A DNA stretch of 64,000 nt from the NCBI RefSeq assembly GCF_028769735.1, contig NC_088188.1:5541001-5605000 (forward strand). Direction: 5' to 3'. Below the pieces are notes generated by a model. The model made no database searches. It was not told the DNA's origin and worked only from the letters and a program-made list of their open reading frames with translations. The translations under genes and the position numbers were made by a program. Positions 38,138-49,600 of the stretch are shown piece by piece. The stretch comes from Zonotrichia leucophrys gambelii. Its lineage: Eukaryota; Chordata; Aves; Passeriformes; Passerellidae. Each line of letters starts with the position of its first letter. Position 1 is the first letter of the stretch.

Positions 38138-41100
38138 AGGGCTGCCAGGAGCCTCCAGCAGCTCTGTGGGCATCCCATGGAAGGCTTCAGACGGCTCCTG
38201 GGTGAGCTCTGCAGCGCTCGCTGGTTCATCAGCTTTGCTGCCTTTGCACGTTCTGGCAATGCTCTGCCCTTTGTTGATGAGCTGTTCAAACATCCTGGCA
38301 GCTGCAGAGGTATCACACAGCCCCAGCCTGTCAGCCAGCACAGAAATGCCTTAAAGGACCAGCTGAAAGGGGGGAAACATTATTTGGGTAGGAGGAATGC
38401 AGATGTGAGCATCAAAGACCAGCAGTGGTGCTGCTGGAGGGCATGAGCCAGCAAATTAAAGAGGTAGGGAAATTCTCCAGGCAGGTTTTTCTTCCCAGGC
38501 CCTTGTGCTGCCCAGGGTGAGCTGTGGCTTTGCCAGAGGTGGAGACAGGCTTAAACCTCTGCTCTTCAGCCTCCTGCATTTTCAGGCTCTTCACCTTGGA
38601 ACTGAGAACATCACCCTCCTAATTCCCATCAACGGTTCTAAATTAAGACTTTTGACTCTTTAAGGGAACAAGATGGACAAGAGGAATGTGACATTTTCTG
38701 CACAAGAGAGAAAATGACAAACCAGATTAAAACAAACTCCTAATTGATGAGAATGGTTTATTGTTAAATAAGTCTTTGCATTAATTATTATCTGCTTTTA
38801 TAAAGCAAAATTCTTTCTTGATTGAGAACCTAATTTAATTCTTTTCTGGTTATTGGAAAAACAGTTTGCTCCTCTGGGGCCTCTATTTACATAAGAGAGA
38901 CAAGACTAAAGCTGCTTTCATCTTTCCATGTGATGGTGGTGGATGTAAGATTAGCATTTTGTAGGCTGAGAATCTTTAATGTCTGAGCATTACATTGCAA
39001 TTATTCCAGTCCCAGCCATGTAGCACATTCATATCAGAACAAAACATCCTTGCACTGAACAGAGGAGGGAAGAAAAGCTGTGTGACATGGCTGGCTCTTG
39101 CTTGACACCTGATTTTTCAGATGGAAGGCTGTTTTCCTGACTCTAGGGAGCAGCAGTGCTCCAGATATCACGGTGACAGTGCTTAGAGCAACAAGAGCAA
39201 AGTTTCTGCACAAAGTCCAGACCCCACTCTGGTCTTGGCAGATTAAGAGATATCTCCTAACATTTAATCCACTGAACCAGGCATCTCATTTTCCCTCCAC
39301 TTTAGCTCTGCTTCAGAAGATAAAAATCTCCAATATCCTCCTTCACCTGTAAGCAAGAGAGTAAGGTTATTGAATAATGTGGGAAAATGCAGTAATTTGA
39401 ACCTTCCCCAAACCCCTAATAAATGAGATTTGTTCCTGGTGCTTTATTATCTCTGTACACCTCCCTGACCCTTCTACCTGTGCCCCTGTGGAATAATAAT
39501 CATAAAAACTGTCTCATTTCTCTCTTCTCCAGTAAAATGGAGTCCATGAAGATACTCCTCTTCCTTTAGAGGGCAATTAGAACACACAGTTCTTACTGGA
39601 AGACAAATCACATCAAGGTGTGAGATTTTCTGAGGTTCCAAATCACTTTTTAATTTTTGTGAATGTCCTGGTGACTCCAGTGCAACAGCTTATTTAAATA
39701 AGCATTTTACTGATGATTGCTTTTCAGGATAGGTTTATTTCCCTTTTATCCTTCCTGTACTTTCCAAGTGATTTATCTGCTGCTCAGGGAAAGGCTGGGC
39801 AGGGGTGGGACACTCACCCCCAGCTCTGCAGGGCTCCTGGGGAGGTTCATCCTCTCTCTAATGCAGGATTCACTAACACACAACAGTTATTTCATCCCAC
39901 ACTGCTCCAGGGCCTCTCCCTCTCCCCAAAATGCCCACCAGATGCCCACCTGCCAGGCCCACTCCTGCACAACCCCCTGTCCCTGCCAAACTTGGGTTTG
40001 GCCACCTCCAGGACCTGCACAGAACCACCCACATCAAATCCTCCCAGTTCTAAGCAGCTGTAATTTCTCCTTTACACAATAAACTGTCCTTTACACAATA
40101 AAGCTTAGCTGAGTAACAAGCATCAAACCCACCACAGTGACAGGCTCAGCAGTTACCTGGCAGATTTTGTGTGTTCCTGGAGATGGCTGCAGGATGCCAA
40201 CTTGGATTTAACTCATTTGAAACTTCCTGTCCTTAGCAGCCAATTAATACTCATTTGTCAGGTTTCTTGCTCTAAAATTAAGCTACAAAACCAATTGGGG
40301 TTATAGAAAAATTCCCATTTATCTGCTTTTTAACTGTGTTCTTAAAACCAAGATTGGCTAAGGATTGACAAGAGAAGTTTTTTCAGGGAGCACCAACTTT
40401 ATTAAAGCCACCTTTGGACTTACTAAATTGTGATTTCTACAGAGTAATGTACCACATACACCCTCAGGATGCTTTGGTGTTGCTCAATACAATTTCATCA
40501 ACATTAACAGCAGCACTGGAGTTGTTCAGTATCTACTGCCAGGACTTGACTTTGCAAGTCTTTTAAATATTCTTTAGTAAACCTAAGGCACATTCACAGC
40601 TCATCAAGGCAGTGTTCAAAAGTTAGAGCATGAAGCAACTGAGTTTTTGCTATTTCCTTAACAGAAACAAAGTAGCTTCTCCTGTTAAGGGAAAACCACT
40701 AAAACATATTCCTAGGTGTATATTCCCCATGGATGCTTCTTTCTTCACAGGAAGAGAGAAATCAATAGGAAGATGTCATCAGCACCTGGAAAAGAACAAC
40801 AAAAAAAAAATTGAATTAGAGAAGAGCATCATCTCTTTTCTTAGGTCCTTCCCTCAATGCCAAAGGGGTTGTGCTTCATGGAGAGTATTCCAAAAATACT
40901 CCTGGCTCCCTGCTGGCAAGCACTACATGAGAATGCAGCTGAATGAACTGCTAATGAACTTCTACAGGGCAGACAGCTCAGAGTCTGCACTGCACTAACA
41001 CAGGAGACACAGTGGCAGAGGATCTGGAGTTTGTGATCCATGGCACACACAGGAGATAAACCCACATCCTCCCCTCCCTGCAAGCTCAGCAACGAGGATT

Positions 41101-41139
41101 TGGGTTATTTTTCAAATCAAGGCTTTTTCTGCTGTTAAA
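38138..41139. other. Intergenic: PEX12 3' region and spacer
   Basis: No coding exon recognised. The start must hold the PEX12 3' UTR. Candidate poly(A) signals on the plus strand are ATTAAA at 38455-38460 and AATAAA at 39418-39423, plus two further AATAAA near 40078 and 40097. I cannot tell which one is used. The rest is unremarkable A/T-rich spacer. Confidence 0.5.
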
Positions 41140-41932
41140 CTGCTAAAAAACTCTTAGTATTTTTTTTAGGGTGCACCAAAGTTTCAAGAACACAAAGCTG
41201 TTCCTTGCAGACGAGCTTAGCCTAAGGTAGCTCAGAGAGAAGATTAGGTGATCATGCCCTGGTCAGAGCGGAGACACGGAGTCTCGGCAATACCAGTTCA
41301 GACTATACTTCGCTCATCATTGCTGCTGGGCAAATCTGTTTGCCTCCAACGAGGAGCTGGCTGGAGGTTTCCTCCTCCCTAGGAGGATGAAGCACATGAA
41401 GCAGGGGAACACAGGGATGGAGGTCATATTCCTTCTACAGCCGAGCAGAAGATGGGGAAGGCAGGTCACAAACTGGCATTCCTAGGTCAGCAGAGCAGTA
41501 TCAGGCAAACACAAGAGGAAAAAAGTGCCATACCTTTAAATGCCGCTGCAGTCAGTGTCTCCAAGGCTCCAGAGGCCTGTTTGGATCCCTCCCTTCCCTC
41601 ATGCCACAAGTTTACACTCTCTTCCCATCTCCTTCGCTGTACTCTCCCCACCAGGTCCCTGCAGCTCTTCAATCCCCAGTTCCTCTGCCCGTGCCCATCC
41701 TATATCCCCCCGAGCTCCCCGATACCCTTCCGCATCTCAGTAAACCCCACATGCCCTACACCTCGGCCGGCTTCGGGCTCCTCAACCAGCCCCCAGAGCC
41801 GCTTCCGCGTTCCTTCACCCTCCGTGTCCCCATCCCGGCACACTCCGAGCCCTCAGCTGCTCCACCGCGGTCCCGCATCCCCCTGTACCCCGTATCCCAT
41901 ATCCCAGATCCCGCGTCCCCTGTCCCCCTCAC
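41140..41932 (-). other. Candidate intron hosting SNORD7
   Basis: Downstream of the snoRNA on the minus strand are a TACTAAG branch-point-like motif (41159-41153), a T-run and an AGCAG acceptor ending at 41140. This is 87 bases past the snoRNA end, near the roughly 70-90 base spacing typical of intronic C/D snoRNAs. A candidate donor, GGC|GTGAGG, has its GT at 41932-41931, inside the CpG island. I saw no protein-coding exon, so the host would be non-coding. The splice sites are inferred from sequence only. Confidence 0.4.
41227..41326 (-). ncRNA. SNORD7: C/D-box small nucleolar RNA SNORD7 (mgU6-47), guide for 2'-O-methylation of U6 A47
   Basis: On the minus strand, C box ATGATGA is at 41320-41314 and D box CTGA at 41235-41232, with AGC/GCT pairing just outside them. 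Directly upstream of the D box, 41247-41236 is a perfect 12-base complement of U6 snRNA nucleotides 43-54 (AGAGAAGATTAG). By the D-box-plus-5 rule the targeted base is U6 A47, the known target of SNORD7. A CTGA at 41301-41298 may be a D' box. The inner GAGAC/GTCTC stem (41284-41270) lies between it and a weak C'-like ATGATCA. The length of about 100 nt fits the human RNA (about 97 nt, from memory). The position beside PEX12, on the opposite strand, also fits human 17q12. Ends are estimated five bases outside the boxes. Confidence 0.88.
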
Positions 41933-42115
41933 GCCGCTCCGCTCCCACAGGCCCAGCCACACCGGGGCGGAGCCGCCCCCTTCGCCCCGCCCATCCGCTG
42001 GTAACAACCAATCACAACGCGCGGCTCTGCCGGTGGGAGCCAATAGGATTGCGCGTTAGAGGAGCTGGGGGCGGTGCCATCGTTTCCCGCCCTGAGGAAG
42101 CCTGAGGGGGGCTGA
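41750..42115. promoter_or_regulatory. CpG-island promoter, gene unassigned; possible SNORD7 host promoter
   Basis: A CpG-dense stretch with no TATA box. It has two CCAAT (NF-Y) boxes 32 bases apart (42008-42012 and 42040-42044), GC boxes (CCCCGCCC near 41985) and an E2F-like TTTCCCGCC at 42083-42091. No coding exon of a known gene starts here on either strand. It lies about 430 bases upstream of SNORD7 in the snoRNA's direction. Transcription direction cannot be decided from sequence. Confidence 0.6.
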
Positions 42116-43188
42116 GGGAGCGGGTGGTCCCTCTTAGTGTGAAACGGGTTTTCCGTCCGTGTTTAGCTAAAAGAAATGCCAATAAATGGCTTTTACAGAA
42201 GTTATTTCCTCACTCAGCTTCAGCAACAGTCAATTAGTAGAACGCAGTTGCTCCAAAGAGAGGCTTTAGCAGGAGAAGGGAAACTTTGCCGTTCAATACC
42301 AATGGCATTTTGTCTTGGTGTCAGAGATGCTGGTTAGGTAAACCTATATAGAGGCAATGGAAAGTACTTCCGAAAGCCAGATTCAAAAGCCTTAAAAATG
42401 GATATCCAAAATGCAAGGCTGCAGAAAACAAACCATATTTCCCACCACAGAATGTGGCTTCTTTGGTTTGGAAGAACAGCCTGATATCCCACAGCTATTA
42501 TTATAAAGCACCAGTGATTAAACTGAACCTGATTACATTCATTAAATACATCTGGAATCACTCCCCAAATAAATATACTTTAGCTTATCAAACCCATTAG
42601 CTTAAAATTTTCAATCTTTTCCAAATTCAGAACACTAGAGACACTTTCATTTATTTTTTTTTCTTTAACATGCAAGAAAAGACTACCCTCAGGGTTCCTT
42701 TCATAACCCAAAACCTCAACATTTCATCATGCCTATTGTGAACATCACTTATATTTAGTATGATCAGAAATATTTTAATGTGTTTGAATTAATATTTAAA
42801 TAATTATTGAGCAAAATTATATTTATTACATGTTTAGGGACTTTTCCCCAGGAACTAAAACAACAGTCTGTGATTTTTGTGTTGTCCACAGCCTGCGTTA
42901 AGAATCTGTGCTTGAATGAAAATATTTTTGTAATGAAGTTTAATGTAATGATGACTAGTGGATTGCTTTTCATTCTGTTTTTTTCATAAATAGGATATTT
43001 TCAACATTCCCTGTGCCTTGCTGTGACACCTTTGTGACTCTGCTACATTTGGGAGTTTACAAGGAGTGAAAATTCAATCTGTGTTACCAATTACTCCATT
43101 TTTCCAGATGTGGTGCAAGACTTGCCTTAAATTCTCCTTTAGCTTAATAAAATCCGAACAGGAATTCCACATGGAACAAAGCAGTTAA
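42116..43188. other. Intergenic A/T-rich spacer
   Basis: I see no exon, RNA gene or recognisable mobile element here. The spacer separates the CpG island from the UNC45B 3' end. Confidence 0.5.
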
Positions 43189-43194
43189 TTTATT
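43189..43194 (-). terminator. UNC45B: Probable UNC45B poly(A) signal AATAAA
   Basis: AATAAA on the minus strand about 500 bases beyond the UNC45B stop codon. It is a plausible 3' end signal, but others cannot be excluded without transcript data. Confidence 0.45.
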
Positions 43195-43695
43195 AAGAGT
43201 TCACCCACCATCCTCACACTTTGGCACACATCTTCCAATAAATGAACAAAGAAGCACACAGCTAAAATGCTATTTTCTGATTACAGAATAGAAGGCACTT
43301 AACCCTCCCTGTTCCACCATTGCTGGGAATTCCAGAAGTACCAGGAGCTGGAGGTGGTGGCAGAACCAATTTCAGCTTTGTTGAGTTTCCTTCCAGCAGC
43401 CTCCCGACATGTCTCCAACACAACCAACTCTTTTAGAGCTGAAGCTTTCATCATTATCAGCTGAATGGGGGCAGAGAAAGGATTTACACCATCTGGGAAT
43501 TACTCAGATGGACACATCCCAAATTCCCCAGGCAAATTCCCTCCTTTTCCTCATACACATTATGATCCTCCAACGCTGTCCCCAAACTATTCAGTGCCTT
43601 GACAATGGCACCAGATTCTCCTCATGGCTCTCACTTTTCCATATTTCTCCATTTTTTCCCCCACACTCAGCCTTTTTTTGGTGCTTTTCATTCCC

Positions 43696-46600
43696 TCACG
43701 CCTGAGAGAGAGGTTTGATCAGCTCGTAATCCATGCACTTGGTGAGGCAATCGCGTGCCACGTTTATGACGTGCTGCTTCTTGGGGTGATCCTCCTGCTT
43801 CCCCACGTAGGTCAGGATCTCCAGGAGCTCTGACTCCACCAGCTTCTTGGCCAGCTCTTTGTCAGAGCTGATCAAGTTGAAGGCAATGACCAGCCCTCGG
43901 TGCTGGACCTCCATGTTGTCATGCAAGCAGAGCCTCTGCAGGATTTCAAGCCACTGGGTGGTCTGCAAGGGAAAGGGAGATCATTAGTACTGAATATCTC
44001 AACCAAGAACATGACTTTGGCTTCCTTCAGCAGAAGGAAGGGCAGTACTCATGTCACTTATGGTATTTTTAACTAAGGAAACCTGACTCCAAACATTTTA
44101 ACCCAATTTTTCTTACTCCTAACTCAGAATCTTCCACAGCACTGGGACTGTGATGGTGTTCACAGGGGTCTTAGGATGAGGGAAGAGACGAGGGTCTGAC
44201 TCCATGTTTCAGAAGGCTTGATTTAGTATTTTATGATATATATTACATTAAAACTATACTAAAAGAATAGAAGAAAGTATTTCATCAGAAGACTGGCTAA
44301 GAATAGAAAAAGAAGGAATGATAACAAAGGCTTGTGTCTCAGAGAGTCTGAGCCAGCTGGGCTGTGATTGGCCATTAATTAGAAACAATCACATGAGACC
44401 AATCACTGATGCACCTGTTGCATTCCACAGCAGCAGATAATCATTGTTTACATTTTGTTCCTGAGGCCTCTCAGCTTCTCAGGAGAAAAAATCCTAAGGA
44501 AAGGATTTTTCATAAAATGTGTCTGCAACACTGGGACAACATGGAATATGTTTCATATTCAATTTGCTGCATAATCTCTGTGAAAAAAATCTGACCAGAG
44601 TCTTGACACAGCTGAGATGACCAAGCCACTTCCCCACCCCAACCTTCTCGAGCTTCTCTGTTGGCTTGATTAATAATTTTATCTTAATGAGCTCCAGAGT
44701 CCAATCATGTGTGCAACAAAGTAGGGTTCAGGAGTTCTCAACCACAGCTCTTCAGACCCTCAGCCATGCAGGCTCTGGGTTCTCAGGGCCTACAGATCTG
44801 TGCAGGGAAGGGACATCCTTTGGGATCTCTAAAGCTCAGCAGGCTATCAATCAAGCTCTTCTCATTTCTGGGTGGAACAAGGTTTGGATTTCAGGTTATT
44901 TACCAAAGCATGCACACCCAGGTCCCAGCTTCTCTAGGTTCCTCAGTACTGAACTAGTAAACTACATATTCCTTTGGAGAGACTTAAAATCTGAGCCAGG
45001 ACCCTTGCAGGGTACATCCCACACACTGCCCACAACCAGAGCTGTGTCCTCACCACTTGAGTCATCTTCGAGCAGAGTTTCTTTTGTGCTGCTGTCAGCA
45101 TGGCCAGGGCTCCTGCTGCTGCAACCTGAACCTTCTCATCATCCTCACCACACAGCAACACCACCAACTTCAGCCGGTCATTGCCATCAGCCACAAACCG
45201 CTCCTGAACCTAAAAACCACAGAGATACCCAGAAGTAGCACAGTTAGGGACAGCTCCTCACAGGGCAGGGGCATGCAGTCAGCTTGGACATGCCCAGGGG
45301 GGATTTTACCTCCTTGTTGACCACCAAGTTGCACATGCACTCAGTGGCTGCCTGTCGGAGTTGGTCATGGTTCTCAAACATGTAGTTTTCAATATCTGGC
45401 AGGGCCTTCTCTTTGATTATCTTCAACCTGTGGCAAAGAGCAGTAAAAACCCCACATTATAGGTCAAGCAGTAACCAACTTATCAAATATTAACTGCAGG
45501 GAAGGCCTTGAAACAAATCAGTGTCTGGAGCTCATGATGTGGTTCATTCCCTGTCTAATGCAGATGAAATTCATGTCTTTGCTGTTTCTAGAGGAAAATA
45601 AGCCACTCTCTTTTCCTATTTCATCAATCTTTTAGCTCTGAGACCTTTGTAGCTCTGCCAAAGTTAGCTTAAACTGACCAGTCTTCATAGTCCAGCAAGT
45701 AACATTCACTCCTGGGGAAGGAGGAAGGTTAAAAAGCAGTAAAGCTCACCTGAGTTTATCACTTCTTCCTGAAAAGTTTGTGAGACCTAACAGAGCCTCG
45801 TAGTTCTGGAGGCCATCTCTCTCTGTGTTCAGCAGGCTGACAAGGGGCCTCACCACCTCATACACCTGGAAGAGAAAGCCTGCATTAGCAATTTTAATTT
45901 GCTAAAGGAAGTATCAATGCTTTTGATTTTATTATTTTTAAGCTTACCCTCTCTCCCGGGAATGCAATGTCTGGATTGGAGATAGCTGCAATTTTTGCCA
46001 GAGCATGAGAAGCCTTTATCTTGCCAACATCTGTGCCTTCCACAGCCAGAGGTATCAGGGCCTGGAGACACACAGGAAAAACCATTCAGAGTTCTAAGAA
46101 GATTTACAAGACTGCCTTAACAGAGTAAACCAAGTTAAAAATATCCCATAGCCCTCTCTGATGCCTTGCTTTTGTTCTCAAACAGGCACCACAAGCATCA
46201 CTCCAAGAACATCACTTCTTTGGAGCCTTGCAGAGATGGGACTGCAGTGTCAGTATGGCCCTTGGGGGGACAACTTGTGCTCTTCTGTCACTGTCCCTCA
46301 CTGGAGACACACCCAGGCTCCCAGCAGGCATTAACAGCACATCAGGAACTGTGAACATGAAAGTAATCACCTTCCCACCACCTTGAGCAACAATGGTCCC
46401 ACGGTCCTTGGGGTCTTCACACAAGGCAAGGAACACCCTGCAGGGGCACAGAACACTCAGTGAGGCAGCCATGGGGGACAGCAGCAGCCAACAGCCCTCA
46501 TGGAACGGGGCTGAGGTTTTGCAGGAGTGCCAGAGCCACCAGGTAAATTCCAGGTGCTTAACCCCATGCACACAGCACTCTATGAGGAAAAAACAAATGG

Positions 46601-49600
46601 CAGGGCAAGAAATTTTCAGGTCTGTAAAATAAACTCTATTCCAGCCAGAACCAATACAGAGAACTCAAAAATGCATTCCAGCAAGGCAGCTTGAACATGA
46701 ATTTTTATGACACCTCTGAACAAAAACTTTGGTTTTAAATCTTTCCTCCCCCACAGGCAGAATGCCCCAGCCCAGGTGTCCATCCCCATGGCACAGGGCT
46801 GCCCAGCACTCCCAGCTCCCAGCACTGCAGTGAAGGCACCTGGCAATGAGCTCCTTGCTCTGGTCAGTCAAAATGGCACTGTCAGCTTTCACCATGCAGG
46901 CCAAGGCAGAGACAACCCCAGCCTTCAGCAACCGCTTCACCCGCTTCACCACAAAATCCTTCTTGTCCTGAGGAGGAAACATTGGGAAAGGATTAGCCCT
47001 TGGCAGCTGCCATTCTGCCATCCAGCCACCCAACAAACAACTTCAGTCTGGAGGCAGGAGCCCTGAAGTCTGTGACAATGGATACACCAAAGAAAGTCTT
47101 TCTGAACAGCATCTCCAGCTGGACACAACCCACCTTTGGATGCTCCTCGGGCACGTGCTGCTTGGAGAATTTTGCCAGCTGCACCAGCTCTGGGACCAGC
47201 TCCTTGGTATCATAGCTGTTGGTACAGTTCACCAGTGCAGAAGCCACAGAATACAAGATTGTTTTGTCACTTGCCTGCAGAGGAAAATAAATTTGTGTGA
47301 GGGTGAGGAGGGCACAGCAGGGAAACAGGTCCCTGTGGACTGCCAGGATGGTGTTTTCACTAGTGGAAATGTTCTTATCCCCAGTTTCATAGCCCATGAA
47401 AGTTTTCATGGTCAAACAAGGTGTTGGACATCATCAGGTGCTGTCAACACCTTGGTGCCTTTGGTTTTCATGCATTTGCTGACAGTGAAGGAAGGAGCAA
47501 CATCCCTCAGCCCAGGGAAAAGAGCAGGATGGTGCCCTGAGATGTCTCTGAGGCACAGGCAGAACTGAAGTTCTGCTGAACCAGAGGTGAGGGGTTGGAG
47601 TGCCAGCTCCTTCTGACTGGGGCACAGTGTAGGGCTGGAGAGCTGGGAGAACTTGGTGCTATCAGAGGAATGAGGGAACAAGGAAAGGAGATGGACCTTG
47701 GCTAATTCAAACATAGCTTTCAGGGCTGGCTCATCTTCAACAAAGTCATCTTTCACATCTGCATCGAGGGTGAGGTAGGAGAGCCCTTCCACAGCCCATT
47801 TCCTGGTGCGGGCATCGATGCTGGTGTTGCACAACCACCTGCAAGAGAGAAAAACACTCACATTTCTATCTTGGGAGCCAGAACTAACTCATCTGGAAAA
47901 AGAGGGAGGAAAAACAGATATTGAGACTGATTCAACCCAAATATGTCCTCAGGTTCTGCTGCAGCTCCTCAGACTGGGGATGCTTCCCCTTGAGACATGA
48001 ACTTCCTCCCCATGGCCCAACTTGTGGGATGTAAATGCTGCAGGGAATGACAGACCAGGATAGCTACTCAGCTCTGCTTTGCCTTTTCCATCCCATGAAA
48101 CACGAGATGCCTGCAGGAATGACCACCCATTCAGTCATTTCCTGACTTGATCCCACCTCCTTGCTTACTCCACCTGGCAAATTCACCTTCAGAGGGGACT
48201 TGTGCATGTTCAAAGTAAGCATTAATCAGGCTGTGCCACTCTGGCAAAGAGGGAGGCACCAGGTCTGGTGTGTCCCATGGGCAGTGAGGGAGGGAAGGAG
48301 AAGGCTCCTCTGGGTATTGAGGCAGGAGGGGCACATGGCTGCTTCAGGCACAGAGGAGCCCAATGGCTCTGGGGGCACTGTCAGCAGGCAGCACAGGAAA
48401 TGAAGGCAATGTGTGGGCAGGATCTCGTGGGAGAGGAACATATTGTGCTTTGCAAAGATTGGAATAACTGAAGGAAGAAGGGAAGTCACTCACTTTCGGC
48501 ACTGCTTGGCTAACTTCTCAGTGGAGCCCTCAGCAAACTGCCGCAGGCCATAGTCCGTGCCGCCTGCTGAGCCCAGCTTGCAGAGACCCTGAGGAGGACA
48601 AAAAGGATGTACCAGTGAGAAAGGCTCATTTATCCTCTTGTGTTACTGCCCTAAAACAGCCTAAGCCCATCTCTCATCCCCAAAACCTCCCTCCTCTCCC
48701 AAATCTGGGACTAAGCTGCTGAGTGTGGCAGGCAATAGAGGCAGGGCTGCATCCTCACCACCAGAGCTCGGATTTTGATCTTCTCATTCTTGGTCTTCTT
48801 GTAGATCTCCTTCAGGAGTGTCACCCCATTGGTGATGATGAAGGTGGCTCGGCTCAGCTTGGTGGAAGCGTGGATGAGAGCTTCCACAGCCACCAGCTGG
48901 TCAATCTCCCTCTCGGAGCCACACAGGGCAACCATCATCTCCATCACTCCCTTCATGCCAAGCAGCTTGTTGCCCAAGTCAAAGGGGCCTTGCAGAACAC
49001 CTGACACAATCTGGACAGCGTGGAGTGTCTTATCCATGTCTTGTGGGTCGATTTTGCTCCTGCATGGGATAGAGGGAGTAGGGAGTAGAACAGTAGCGGG
49101 GAGTGGATGTTCTCCCTCAGCCATGCTGCTGAATCATGTTGGATATTTGGGCGTGCAAATTCCTGCAAAGCTGTGATGCAGCAGGATCCCAAGCAAGTCA
49201 TAATCTCCCAAAACCCCAATTTTGAACACAAGCAGACTTCAAGTGCCTGATCTCACCCTCAGGAAGCCCTGCTCCTGCCCTCTGGGCCAGCTCAGCCCGA
49301 CTCACTTGATGTACTCCTCGCAGATGAGCCGGTAGTTGTCCCGCTCCGGGTCGCAGCGCAGGTCATCGTAGAGCTTATTTAGGAGGACAGAGGCAGTCAG
49401 CTGGGTGTTCTCTGTCAGTGGCAGGCAGTCAGGCATCTCAGGAATCTGGCCCACCACTTTCAGTATCTTTTTTAAGCCTGGAAACGATAGAATGATATGG
49501 CTGTCAGAGAGGAGAGGCTCTGTGTAAAATTCAAGATACCATTTGTTACTTTCTTGCTGTGGAATAGCGAGTTTGGATGGTTTTCAATTATTTTCCAGCC

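Noticed and set aside
41452..42105. 217-codon open frame across the CpG island
   Set aside because: Composition-driven Pro/Ser-rich translation with no recognisable domain and no splice-linked continuation seen.
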